DNA from: Methanocalculus chunghsingensis
GTDB lineage: Archaea > Halobacteriota > Methanomicrobia > Methanomicrobiales > Methanocorpusculaceae
Direction of reading: 5' to 3'
DNA: 37,281 bases
NCBI RefSeq assembly: GCF_018132105.1
Contig: NZ_JWHL01000018.1
Span: forward strand, 1-37,281
Shown: piece by piece, positions 1-7,839 of the stretch
How the letters are laid out: every line of letters begins with the position of its first letter
Position numbering within the stretch: the first letter of the stretch is position 1
Notes under the pieces: model-generated
What the model saw: only the letters and a program-made list of their open reading frames with translations
Told to the model about the DNA's origin: nothing
The model's database searches: none
Made by a program: the position numbers and the translations under genes

Positions 1-1
1 A

Positions 2-100
2 TATAAGAAAGATATCATTCAGATTCTCCAGAAACCGGTCTCACTTCGGGAACTTGAAGTGGCACTTCATGATTTCTTCAAAAAGACTTCTGAAATGTGA
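2..100 (+). CDS. C-terminal end of probable response-regulator receiver domain (partial)
   Basis: An open frame enters from the left edge and ends in TGA after 32 codons. The visible residues contain a Lys-Pro pair followed by an amphipathic helix (QKPVSLRELEVALHDFF). This matches the end of CheY-like receiver domains, where the conserved lysine of beta-5 is followed by proline and then helix alpha-5. The phosphorylated aspartate and any output domain lie outside the window. The call rests on this short tail only, so the family is probable and not certain. A pyrimidine-rich stretch follows the stop. Confidence 0.5.
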   Translation, partial: YKKDIIQILQKPVSLRELEVALHDFFKKTSEM

Positions 101-198
101 TATTGTTCCTTTTCTATTCTCTTTCATCGTCTATCGTGACCCGAATACGGATTACACCCTTATCTGTTACTCTATAGTTGACATGTGATCTCTATCTG

Positions 199-228
199 GG
201 ATCATTTCATAAATGATAAATATGATCC
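199..228 (+). promoter_or_regulatory. Promoter with dyad operator upstream of amino-acid ABC operon
   Basis: A perfect 7-bp inverted repeat GGATCAT (199-205) / ATGATCC (222-228) with a 16-base spacer flanks the AT-rich element GATAAATATG (215-224), which is a plausible TATA box about 25-30 bases before the ATG at 248. The mRNA would be nearly leaderless. A repressor bound to the dyad would cover the TATA box, which would suit an amino-acid-responsive regulator. The regulator is not known. Confidence 0.45.
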
Positions 229-247
229 TCTCTTTAATCTCTATTTC

Positions 248-1024
248 ATGAACGCTAAGGTGTGCGCTGCTCTTGTCGCAGCGGTTCTGGTATTCCTGTT
301 TGCAGCAGGGTGTATGGGAGAGGCTGAGCCATCTCCTGATGCAAAACCACATTATATTGTGGGTATTGATGGCGACTATCCTCCATTCAGCTATATCGAG
401 GCTGATGGATCAGCAGCCGGCTTTGATGTTGAATCCATCAGATGGATCGGAGAAGAGATGGGCTTTGATGTCACGATTCAGCCGATGGCATGGGATGGTA
501 TCGTTACCAGCCTCGTCACAAAAAGGATCGACATGGTCTATTCGGGGATGACGATCACCCCTGAGCGGCAGGAGCGTGTCAGCTTCACCAAACCGTACTG
601 GATCGTCAATCAGGCAGTTGCGGCACGGTCTGATTCAACAATGACCATCGATGATGTTCTTGCAGGAGAGGTTGTCCTGGGTGCACAGCGTGGATCCACC
701 GCTGCAGACTATATCAAGACGAACCTCGTTGATACCGGCATCTTATCCCAGGGTGACTTCAAGGAATATGCAAGCTTCCCGCTCGCAGTTGCGGATCTTG
801 AGAATGAGCGTGTTGATGCAGTGATGTTTGATGTCCCTGTTGTCAATGAGTTTGTTGTGGAGAAGGATCTCCGGAAGGTTGGTATCGTTGAGACGAATGA
901 GGAATATGGTGTTGCTGTCAGGAAAGAGGATACCGAACTCCTTGAAATCCTAAACGAGGGTATCGACCGGCTTCAGGCATCACCAAAATGGGATGAGCTG
1001 AAGGTTACGTACGGCCTTGAGTAA
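248..1024 (+). CDS. Polar amino-acid ABC transporter, substrate-binding lipoprotein
   Basis: A 258-residue extracytoplasmic solute-binding protein of family 3 (His/Arg/Gln/Glu type). The chosen ATG gives a short N-terminus, a hydrophobic segment (about 5-20) and a lipobox AAGC with the lipidated cysteine at residue 22. A longer frame back to 185 would put 21 polar residues before this signal and overlap the TATA box, so it is rejected. The start of the mature domain (YIVGIDGDYPPFSYIE) and the later AGFDVE are typical of the family and bind the amino-acid backbone. It is the first gene of a four-gene transporter and delivers the ligand to the permeases encoded downstream. The exact substrate cannot be read from the sequence. 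Confidence 0.9.
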   Translation: MNAKVCAALVAAVLVFLFAAGCMGEAEPSPDAKPHYIVGIDGDYPPFSYIEADGSAAGFDVESIRWIGEEMGFDVTIQPMAWDGIVTSLVTKRIDMVYSGMTITPERQERVSFTKPYWIVNQAVAARSDSTMTIDDVLAGEVVLGAQRGSTAADYIKTNLVDTGILSQGDFKEYASFPLAVADLENERVDAVMFDVPVVNEFVVEKDLRKVGIVETNEEYGVAVRKEDTELLEILNEGIDRLQASPKWDELKVTYGLE

Positions 1025-1027
1025 TAC

Positions 1028-1044
1028 ATCTGCAATATGCAGAT
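1028..1044 (+). terminator. Intercistronic hairpin after the binding-protein gene
   Basis: A perfect inverted repeat ATCTGCA-ATA-TGCAGAT starts 4 bases after the stop codon and is followed by a pyrimidine-rich tract with TTTTT. It probably terminates or protects part of the transcript, so that binding protein is made in excess over the permeases, a common arrangement in ABC operons. Confidence 0.55.
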
Positions 1045-1135
1045 TATTTCCTCTACCTTTTTCTGATCCCGGGGATAATAGTACTTGTACGACGATCTTC
1101 CTGAATGGAGATCAATATATTCGTGGTGATCCCAG

Positions 1136-1816
1136 TTGAGTATTCTATCCCAGGCAGTAATCGATTCTCTCCCCTATCTCTTTCCCGGGATCGTCACCAC
1201 TCTTGGGCTTGTGCTCATTGCCCTTGGTATCGGGCTTGTAATGGGAATTCCCATGGCTCTCATCCATGTCTATGGATCACGCCCACTCCAGTATATTATT
1301 AAAACCTATGTCTGGATCTTCCGGGGACTACCGATACTTGTTCTGCTCTTCCTCTTTTACTTTGGTATCTTCCCGCTCCTTGGTCTCTATATCTCTGCAT
1401 TCTGGATTGCTGCCGTTGTCCTTGGATTTCGGACTGCCGCATACCAATCAGAGATCTTCCGGGGGGCGATCATATCGATTCATGATGGACAGATGCTTGC
1501 TGCCCGTTCCCTTGGGATGTCCAGAAGCCAGGCGATCCTTCATGTCATCCTTCCCCAGGCACTGAGGAACGCACTGCCCGGGTGGACGAATGAATATCCG
1601 ATCCTCCTCACCGATTCGTCAGTCTGTTATGCCATCGGTGTTGCAGAGCTTCTGACACGAGGAAACCAGATTGTGGCGAGAATTCATGAGCCGATGACGA
1701 TATTTATTCTGATTGCCGCAATCTTCATCATTCTGAATTATAGCGGGCAGTGGATCTTTGCCCGGATTGAACGACGGTACAGGATACCCGGATATGGAGA
1801 AGGTGACTCGAGATGA
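1136..1816 (+). CDS. Polar amino-acid ABC transporter, permease subunit (first)
   Basis: A 226-residue HisM/GlnP-type inner-membrane permease with about five membrane segments. The EAA loop that contacts the ATPase is visible near residues 122-141 (ARSLGMSRSQAILHVILPQA), and PALRNALPG-like residues follow. The start is TTG, preceded by GGTGATC at about 1125-1131, which is a good ribosome-binding site for archaea whose 16S ends in GAUCACCUCC. No ATG fits this N-terminus. Its stop overlaps the ATG of the ATPase gene (ATGA), so the two are translationally coupled. Confidence 0.88.
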   Translation: MSILSQAVIDSLPYLFPGIVTTLGLVLIALGIGLVMGIPMALIHVYGSRPLQYIIKTYVWIFRGLPILVLLFLFYFGIFPLLGLYISAFWIAAVVLGFRTAAYQSEIFRGAIISIHDGQMLAARSLGMSRSQAILHVILPQALRNALPGWTNEYPILLTDSSVCYAIGVAELLTRGNQIVARIHEPMTIFILIAAIFIILNYSGQWIFARIERRYRIPGYGEGDSR

Positions 1817-2556
1817 TGACAGATGAGATAATACTCAGGGTTGAGGATATCCATAAGCGATATGGTGAGAATGAGGTTCTAAAGGGGGTATCCTTTGATG
1901 TCCAACGTGGGGAGACGAAGGTCTTCATCGGCCCCTCAGGTACCGGAAAGAGCACCCTTCTCAGATGCATCAACCAGCTGACTGTTCCTGACAGTGGATA
2001 TATCTGGTTAAACGGTGAGGAAGTGACTCATGCCGGACCCAGGATCAACCAGTACAGACAGAAGATTGGGATGGTCTTTCAGAACTTCAATCTCTTCGAC
2101 CACCTGACAGCACTTGGGAATGTTGAGATCGCACTGCTGCGTGTGAAGAAGATGAACCGTCAGGAGGCAAGGAAGAAGGCCCTGATGGAACTGGAACAGG
2201 TCGGTCTATCGGATAAGGTGAACTCATATCCTGCTGAATTATCAGGAGGGCAGGCCCAACGTCTTTCTATTGCCCGCGCTCTTGCTATGGATCCTGAGGT
2301 GATCCTGTTTGATGAACCGACTTCGTCACTTGATCCGGAACTGACCCGTGAAGTCCTTGAGGTTATGCGCAGGTTAGCCAGAAATGGGATGACGATGCTC
2401 ATCGTCACCCATGAGATGGGTTTTGCCTTATCAGTTGCCAATGAGATCCTCTTCATGGAACATGGATTGATCGTTGAAAAGGGGCCGCCATCCGAGATTC
2501 CGACAAGCCAGAACTTCACTCGCACACGCCAGTTCCTTGGCAGCTTTCAGGATTGA
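1813..2556 (+). CDS. Polar amino-acid ABC transporter, ATP-binding subunit
   Basis: A 247-residue ATPase of the GlnQ/HisP family. It has Walker A GPSGTGKST (40-48), the Q-loop glutamine (90), the signature LSGGQAQR (143-150), Walker B VILFDEPT (163-170), the D-loop SSLD and the switch histidine (200). GGTGA at 1802-1806 serves as ribosome-binding site. It overlaps the upstream permease by four bases and is followed 9 bases later by the second permease. A homodimer of this protein would power both permeases. Confidence 0.95.
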   Translation: MMTDEIILRVEDIHKRYGENEVLKGVSFDVQRGETKVFIGPSGTGKSTLLRCINQLTVPDSGYIWLNGEEVTHAGPRINQYRQKIGMVFQNFNLFDHLTALGNVEIALLRVKKMNRQEARKKALMELEQVGLSDKVNSYPAELSGGQAQRLSIARALAMDPEVILFDEPTSSLDPELTREVLEVMRRLARNGMTMLIVTHEMGFALSVANEILFMEHGLIVEKGPPSEIPTSQNFTRTRQFLGSFQD

Positions 2557-2565
2557 TCGAGACGT

Positions 2566-3234
2566 ATGACGATGCTGAACTTTGACTTTGAGCTTCTTCT
2601 CCCTGTACTCTACCAGGGTGCATTGGTAACTTTTGGACTGATCCTTGTCTCTGCTCCCTTCGGATTCCTCAACGGAATCCTGATCGCTGTTGGAAGAGTC
2701 TATGGAAACAGGTTCATATCAACCCTCTGTCATGGATATGTGCTCTTCTTCAAAGGATGCCCGCTTCTTCTCCTCCTCTTTATCATCTACTTTGGTCTGC
2801 CGTCTATCGGGATAACATTCACAGCATTCACCTCGGCGGTGATTGGGTTTATTCTCTGTAATGGGGCGTATAACTCTGAGTATCTAAGGGGTGGGATCCA
2901 ATCGATCCCATCAGGCCAGATGACCGCGGCACTTTCGCTTGGCATGTCGCGGAATCAGGCAATCAGGAATGTCATCCTTCCCCAGGCGCTGAGGCGGTCC
3001 CTCCCCGGTCTCTCAAATGAGTTTATTTACCTCATCAAATATTCCTCACTTGCATATATGATCACGGTTGTTGAGATCACCGGTGCAGGGAAGACCTTCG
3101 CCACAAAGTATTTTGCATTTTTTGAGATTTTTATTCTGATAGGTCTCTTCTATCTCGGCCTTGTTACTATTGCAGGTTATGTAATCGGCAGGGTGGAGAA
3201 GAGGATAGCCATACCCGGATTTGGGAGGAAATGA
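2566..3234 (+). CDS. Polar amino-acid ABC transporter, permease subunit (second)
   Basis: A 222-residue HisQ/HisM-type permease similar in length and layout to the first, with the EAA loop ALSLGMSRNQAIRNVILPQA near residues 124-143. Two non-identical permeases point to a heterodimeric channel. It ends the operon. Its TGA stop directly abuts the stop codon of the convergent zinc-ribbon gene, so there is no spacer at all between the two genes. Confidence 0.88.
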   Translation: MTMLNFDFELLLPVLYQGALVTFGLILVSAPFGFLNGILIAVGRVYGNRFISTLCHGYVLFFKGCPLLLLLFIIYFGLPSIGITFTAFTSAVIGFILCNGAYNSEYLRGGIQSIPSGQMTAALSLGMSRNQAIRNVILPQALRRSLPGLSNEFIYLIKYSSLAYMITVVEITGAGKTFATKYFAFFEIFILIGLFYLGLVTIAGYVIGRVEKRIAIPGFGRK

Positions 3235-3399
3235 TCAGTCATCGTCCATACCCGAATAAAATACCATTCTGACCGGTCGGTGAATCTTCCGTCCGCATCC
3301 CGGACAGATGGCCGCATCCGGGGGCGGTCTGCAGGTCGGACAGGGATTTTCGACAACAAAGATGGTTTCACAGTGGAGGCATTGCCATCTCTCACTCAT
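3235..3399 (-). CDS. 54-residue triple-CxxC zinc-ribbon-like protein
   Basis: A short gene on the minus strand encodes 54 residues with three CxxC pairs at C7/C10, C20/C23 and C32/C35, a basic HRPVR patch and an acidic MDDD end. Its ATG lies inside the 3' end of the phosphatase gene with an 8-base overlap (ATGAGTGA), and AAGGAG precedes the start by about 10 bases, so the two genes should be translationally coupled. The codons read sensibly and the cysteine spacing is regular, which makes a chance frame unlikely. Two of the pairs could form a zinc ribbon. Its function is unknown; linkage suggests a partner of the PP2C phosphatase, but this is inference. Confidence 0.7.
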   Translation of the reverse strand: MSERWQCLHCETIFVVENPCPTCRPPPDAAICPGCGRKIHRPVRMVFYSGMDDD

Positions 3400-5488
3400 C
3401 AGAACACTCCTTCCCGTCCTTCGCCTTCAGAACAAGCAGCGTAATATCATCTGACTGGGGGGTATCTCCTGCGTATTCTTTGATATCATCGATGATAGCA
3501 TCGACAATGCCGGTTGCGTCTCTGTCCCGTATCTCTGTCATCAGTGCTTCAAGTCTCTCTTCACCATAGAGCTCTTCATCAGCGTTCTCAGCTTCAGTGA
3601 CACCATCGGTATAGAGGACGAGGAGATCATCTGATGTAAGAGGTATTGTCACCGTCTCAAGTGCTATCTCCTCAATGACACCAAGGGCAATTCCGTCCGC
3701 CTTCAGGAGGGTGATGGTTGCATCATCTCCCCTGATGAAGACCGGTGGGTTATGGCCTGCATTGACATAGGTGAGTGTGTTATTATTCGCATCAAGGATT
3801 GCATAGAAGAGGGTGACGAACATGCTCGTCTTTGAGTCTTCATAGATGAGCCTGTTTGCCTGGGTGATAGCTGTTGCAGGAGATGGCTCGTCTGCTGTGC
3901 TGGCCCTCACAAGAGTTCGTGAGAGCGCCATAAAGAGTGCAGCCGAGACGCCTTTTCCCGAGACATCTGCGATGACAAGGCCGTAGCGGTTCTCGCCGAT
4001 TGGGATGAAGTCATAGAAGTCTCCGCCGACGAAGAGTGCTGGGATACTTCTGGCAGCCAGGTCAAATCCTGGCACTATCGGGGCTCTGTCCGGGAGGAAG
4101 CTCTCCTGGATATGATGGGCGATCTCAAGCTCCCGTGAGAGGCGTTCCCGTTCAGCAGTCGTCTTTTCAAGGTTGATCATCATCTCCTTGAGTTCATATG
4201 ACATCTGGTTGAAACGTTCTGCCAGGCTTTCAAATTCATCGTTCGTCCCTATATTGACACGGTAATCGAGATCTCCCTTTCCGATTGCGGTGGCGCCTTT
4301 TTGAAGGTCTTTGAGAGGACGGGTGATGAACTGGGAGAAGATGGCTGATCCGACGACAGCAGCACCGATCAGGACGACCATGCTGACGATGAAGAGGTGC
4401 ATTGCCCTGTCGATCTGGGAGTCAATCTCTGTCGCGGTTTCTTTCGTCAGTGTGTCAAGCTTCTCCCCTGTCTCAAGAGCGGGTGCGATGACCGTCCCGA
4501 CCGGCATCACCACAGCAATACTCCAACCGGTCGTCCGAACGGGTGCATAGGCGAAGAAAACATCTCGTTGTTCAAATGAGATTCTGCTGATGCCACTCTC
4601 CCCGAGAATCATCTTTTGTGCCACTGCCCGAAGCTCACGATTTGGTGCATCAAGGAGATTTTCTGTCGTAAATGATTCGTCCCATAGGCGATCCTCAGCA
4701 TTGAGGCCTGGTCTGGTAATAACATGCCCATCTCTGTCAATGAGCATCGCATATCCGTCACCGCTGACCTTTGTGCCCAGAATCTGCTGGTTGATGGTCT
4801 CGATCGTTACATCAGCACCAACTACCCATACATCTCCGGCATCTCTTATCTTGTACGAACACGTGACCGTCAGTCCTTCACCCCCGGCATCAACATAAGG
4901 GCGGGACCAGACGACTGCGTCAGTACTGAGCCCATCTCTGTACCAGTCTCTTTTACGGTGATCAAATTCTTGATCAATAGTAACCGTTTCAGGATAGACC
5001 CTGAATATCCCTGATTCAGATCCGATGTAGATCCATGTTATTTCCGGATGCGCTGTCGCAACAGAGATCATGATATCTTCCATTTCTGCAAGGGCTTCCC
5101 TTTTCTGGATTGTGGGGGATGTTCCAGCGACGATGAACTCTTTTGTCCTTGCTACTGGTGCCAAAGGTCTTCCCGTTCTGCGGTTATCTGCATAGACCCC
5201 AATAGTATGAATGGCCATCTCGGTCTGTTCGAAGGAGAGGGATGCCTGGTCTGCCTGGTCGATTGCGATACGGAGGAGATACTCTTCTGCATCCTCGAGG
5301 AGTGCAGTTGTACTATCTCTGACCGCCTGTTCTCCAAGTGCTTCGCTCTGTGAAACTGCGGATGTGCCGAGTTTGTTGATGGCAGAAGATGCGACACCAC
5401 CGGCGATGAGAAGTGAGATCACCGAAATGAGAAGAAATGCAATGAGAATTTTTGTTCTGACGCCCATTGGCGGAATTGGCAGGTCCAT
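3392..5488 (-). CDS. Membrane sensor with dCache, HAMP and SpoIIE-type PP2C phosphatase domains
   Basis: A 698-residue membrane protein. TM1 lies at about 14-36, an extracellular double-Cache-like sensor at about 40-360 (with DWYRDG at 181-186), TM2 at about 365-386, HAMP at about 387-440, a short coiled linker, and a PPM/SpoIIE serine/threonine phosphatase domain at about 465-690. Metal-binding aspartates are visible in GGDFYD (D490, D493), ADVSGKG (D508), YTDGVTEA (D628) and SDDITLL (D680/D681), so it should be active. In bacteria such proteins act on anti-sigma antagonists; archaea lack sigma factors, so the substrate is unknown. No STAS or anti-sigma-kinase gene is near. GAGG lies 6 bases before the ATG. 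Confidence 0.9.
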   Translation of the reverse strand: MDLPIPPMGVRTKILIAFLLISVISLLIAGGVASSAINKLGTSAVSQSEALGEQAVRDSTTALLEDAEEYLLRIAIDQADQASLSFEQTEMAIHTIGVYADNRRTGRPLAPVARTKEFIVAGTSPTIQKREALAEMEDIMISVATAHPEITWIYIGSESGIFRVYPETVTIDQEFDHRKRDWYRDGLSTDAVVWSRPYVDAGGEGLTVTCSYKIRDAGDVWVVGADVTIETINQQILGTKVSGDGYAMLIDRDGHVITRPGLNAEDRLWDESFTTENLLDAPNRELRAVAQKMILGESGISRISFEQRDVFFAYAPVRTTGWSIAVVMPVGTVIAPALETGEKLDTLTKETATEIDSQIDRAMHLFIVSMVVLIGAAVVGSAIFSQFITRPLKDLQKGATAIGKGDLDYRVNIGTNDEFESLAERFNQMSYELKEMMINLEKTTAERERLSRELEIAHHIQESFLPDRAPIVPGFDLAARSIPALFVGGDFYDFIPIGENRYGLVIADVSGKGVSAALFMALSRTLVRASTADEPSPATAITQANRLIYEDSKTSMFVTLFYAILDANNNTLTYVNAGHNPPVFIRGDDATITLLKADGIALGVIEEIALETVTIPLTSDDLLVLYTDGVTEAENADEELYGEERLEALMTEIRDRDATGIVDAIIDDIKEYAGDTPQSDDITLLVLKAKDGKECSDE

Positions 5489-5522
5489 GGCTTCCTCGTT
5501 GTTTGTACAATCTACAGGAGGG

Positions 5523-5567
5523 GATATAAGTCCTCTGATACCGCCTTCTCAAACGGGAACTATAATC
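5523..5567. promoter_or_regulatory. Divergent TATA boxes for phosphatase and channel genes
   Basis: GATATAAG at 5523-5530 reads CTTATATC on the minus strand and would place a start near 5502, 14 bases before the phosphatase ATG. ACTATAATC at 5559-5567 on the plus strand would place a start near 5588, only about 7 bases before the channel ATG. The two promoters sit back to back and could be co-regulated. Confidence 0.45.
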
Positions 5568-5594
5568 TGATCTGATGACAACTCACCTTTACCC

Positions 5595-6416
5595 ATGTAT
5601 TCCGGTGATACGCGATTTCGTCTCTACCTGCTTGTCTTTCTCTCGGTTCTGCTCCTTGGCTCTATCGGCCTCGCGATCTTTGAAGGACTCTCACTTTTCG
5701 ATGCCATCTATTTCATCATTGTCACAATTGCAACCGTTGGATATGGTGATATTGTGCCGGTCACCGATGAAGGCCGTCTTCTGGTTCTTATTCTGATTAT
5801 TGCCGGGGTCGGGACCTTTGTAACGGTTGTAGCATATGCCATCGATATGACACTCTCACGATCTGATCTCCGGGCTCGTGAGAAGAAGGTGAAGATGATC
5901 ATTGGTGTCTTCTTCTCTGAGGTTGGTTTCTCGATGATTGAGATCTGCAAAGCCGGGATTCCTGAAATCAGAACCGGAATTGATGATCTCAGGGTGAATG
6001 AACAATGGGATGCGAAGCGCTTTGCAAAGGCCAAAAAGAACATATCTTTACTGAATTTGAGGATGGATATCTGTTTGGTCGATCCTGTTGCTCTTCTTCA
6101 TTTCCTCAAGGAGAAGCGAATATTTCTGATTATGCTCCTTCAGCACCCGATGCTGTTTGAACATGATCCCTTCTCTGACATGATACTTGCCATCTGCCAT
6201 CTCGAAGAGGAGCTTTCAGCACGACGGGATCTCAACCGTCTCTCACCATCAGATTGTGCCCATCTCTCGCGTGATTGTGACAGGGTCTTTCACCTGCTCC
6301 TTCTCCGATGGCTTGAGCATATGGAGTATCTGAAGCGGTACTATCCGTTTCTCTTCTCCCTTGCGGTAAGGACAAATCCTTTCGATCCGGAAGCTGATCC
6401 TGAGGTGAAGGATTGA
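5595..6416 (+). CDS. Two-TM potassium channel with uncharacterised C-terminal domain
   Basis: A 273-residue protein with TM1 at about 11-29, a pore helix, the selectivity filter TVGYGD (47-52) and TM2 at about 62-83, the minimal fold of prokaryotic K+ channels, which assemble as tetramers. The part after TM2 (about 90-273) is not an RCK domain: no Rossmann GxGxxG motif follows. It looks helical, with many Leu/Arg/His residues (MIEICKAGIPEIRTGIDD, HLLLLRWLEHMEYLKRYY). What gates the channel is unknown. The start lacks a clear ribosome-binding site, consistent with a near-leaderless mRNA. Confidence 0.88.
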   Translation: MYSGDTRFRLYLLVFLSVLLLGSIGLAIFEGLSLFDAIYFIIVTIATVGYGDIVPVTDEGRLLVLILIIAGVGTFVTVVAYAIDMTLSRSDLRAREKKVKMIIGVFFSEVGFSMIEICKAGIPEIRTGIDDLRVNEQWDAKRFAKAKKNISLLNLRMDICLVDPVALLHFLKEKRIFLIMLLQHPMLFEHDPFSDMILAICHLEEELSARRDLNRLSPSDCAHLSRDCDRVFHLLLLRWLEHMEYLKRYYPFLFSLAVRTNPFDPEADPEVKD

Positions 6417-6553
6417 GCCTCTTTCTCTTTCCGCTCTTTGAAAGTGTTTTCGTGATGCATGATACGACAGGATTGGATGTGGATGGGTGCTGCATCAGAA
6501 TGATAACGTTGGCGTAGGTACTTCAGAATCCTGAATATAATACAAATAGGCTG

Positions 6554-6573
6554 TATCTTACGTTAGATATATA
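6554..6573 (+). promoter_or_regulatory. TATA box overlapped by 16-bp near-palindrome
   Basis: The sequence TATCTTACGTTAGATA (6554-6569) is a palindrome with one mismatched pair. It runs into the TATA element ATATATAA (6566-6573). Transcription would start near 6597, just before the GGTGAT and ATG (6608) of the small gene. A regulator bound here would block TBP. A second small repeat TTCAG-N4-CTGAA lies at 6522-6535. Nothing else is seen in 6417-6553. Confidence 0.45.
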
Positions 6574-6607
6574 AATGTGTATGGATAATGAAGGGCTGGT
6601 GATACCA

Positions 6608-6799
6608 ATGGTATGTCCCGGTTATGCCCATATGGATTCGGCTGCGGTTGCAAAGATCGCGAAGCTTGAAGAGGAACTCGGTGTCATTCTCCTGGCCCAT
6701 GAGAAGGTGGCACCGGTTGCCACGCTCTCTGATGACGATCTCTCGGTGATCAAGGATCTCGAGAAGAAGATGGGACTTCGACTTGTTGCTTATGCGTAG
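6608..6799 (+). CDS. Small conserved-looking protein of unknown function (63 aa)
   Basis: A 63-residue soluble protein beginning MVCPGYAHMDS and ending in KKMGLRLVAYA. It looks like a compact helix-strand fold: a helix with EEELG-like acidic residues, a strand VILLAHEK, a second helix DDDLSVIKDLEKKMG and a last strand LRLVAY. I do not recognise the family. The frame is open back to an ATG at 6575, but that codon is part of the TATA box; GGTGAT at 6598-6603 sits five bases before the ATG at 6608, so 6608 is chosen. It has its own promoter and is not in an operon. Confidence 0.65.
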   Translation: MVCPGYAHMDSAAVAKIAKLEEELGVILLAHEKVAPVATLSDDDLSVIKDLEKKMGLRLVAYA

Positions 6800-6845
6800 A
6801 TGACCATCCGGGTCTCTCTCCATACAATTTGTTGCTTCTCCCATT

Positions 6846-6864
6846 CCCCTTTTTGAGAAAGGGG
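6846..6864 (+). terminator. Hairpin downstream of the 63-aa gene
   Basis: A perfect inverted repeat CCCCTTT-TTGAG-AAAGGGG lies 46 bases after the stop codon at 6799. The run of T inside the left arm and the GTTCAT after it make it a moderate terminator candidate. Apart from this repeat, nothing was seen in 6800-6936. Confidence 0.4.
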
Positions 6865-6936
6865 TTCATAACCTGTGTTTCATTCACCCGCTCTCTTCAC
6901 CGGAGGGTATGCAAATCTAATTCTCCTCATCCGTGA

Positions 6937-7839
6937 ATGAGAGCGTATCATATGATCTGGTTCGTCTTTGCCCTGGGGGGTGCCCTCTCACAGGCCGCGT
7001 ATGCAACAGCGGTGAAAATTCTCCTCAGAAGAACAGATTCCTTCCTCCTTGCCGGGTGTTCCTTCCTTGCCGCATCCGGCATCATGAGTATCCTCTCTCT
7101 CATCGTTGGGATCCCTCCTCTCGGTCCGGAACTCTTTCCGTCAATCGGGGTGACGGTCTGTATCAATATTCTTGCAACCATCCTTTTGTATCATGCTCTG
7201 GGAAGCTCGGATATCTCTCTCTGTATGCCGATGCTTGCCTTCACCCCGGTCTTTCTGATCGGAACCTCGTTTCTGATCCTCGGTGAGATACCAACCATAG
7301 CAGGGGCATGTGGTATACTGCTTGTGGCATCCGGTGCCTATATCCTTACATCCGAAGGGAGCATTGCCCGATTGGATCGCCTTGCTGCCCCTTTTCACCG
7401 GCTCACCATTGATCGAGGGGTTCTTTCGATGCTTCTGGTTGCATTTCTCTTCTCGATCTCTGTCAATTATGATAAAAAAGTGGTCGAGAATTCTGATCCC
7501 CTCTTTGGATCGGCCGTCGTCTTCCTCCTCCTCGGGGCCGCCTTCCTTCTCATTGCCCTCCTCTCAAAGAGGTGGGGGGCTGCTATCACACACGCTTCAC
7601 TCCTGGCGCCCCTCCCGTTATTCATCGGTGTCGGCGTGATACTCACTGCTGAGATCGTCCTGATCAATATCGCCTATACGATGAGCATTGTCAGCTATGT
7701 CATCACCGTCAAGAGGTTTGCTATCTTCTTCTCCGTCCTTGCCGGTATCATTGTATTCAGAGAAGGTCTCTCCTGGGGACGGATCACCGGCGCTCTTGTG
7801 ATGGTTGCGGGGGCGGGGATGATAGCCATCTTCGGGTGA
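6937..7839 (+). CDS. EamA/DMT-superfamily transporter
   Basis: A 300-residue integral membrane protein with about ten hydrophobic segments arranged as two EamA repeats (about 5-140 and 150-300). The second repeat ends with the usual FREGLSWGRITGALVMVAGAG pattern, where a glutamate in helix 9 and glycine-rich helix 10 are typical of the family. Members export or import small metabolites such as amino acids or nucleotide derivatives; the substrate here is unknown. The start at 6937 has no strong ribosome-binding site, and an ATG five codons later (6952) is a possible alternative. Its last codons form the left arm of a strong hairpin. Confidence 0.85.
   Translation: MRAYHMIWFVFALGGALSQAAYATAVKILLRRTDSFLLAGCSFLAASGIMSILSLIVGIPPLGPELFPSIGVTVCINILATILLYHALGSSDISLCMPMLAFTPVFLIGTSFLILGEIPTIAGACGILLVASGAYILTSEGSIARLDRLAAPFHRLTIDRGVLSMLLVAFLFSISVNYDKKVVENSDPLFGSAVVFLLLGAAFLLIALLSKRWGAAITHASLLAPLPLFIGVGVILTAEIVLINIAYTMSIVSYVITVKRFAIFFSVLAGIIVFREGLSWGRITGALVMVAGAGMIAIFG

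Noticed and set aside
185-247. Longer N-terminus for the ABC binding protein
   Set aside because: It would place 21 polar residues before the lipoprotein signal and cover the TATA box and dyad.
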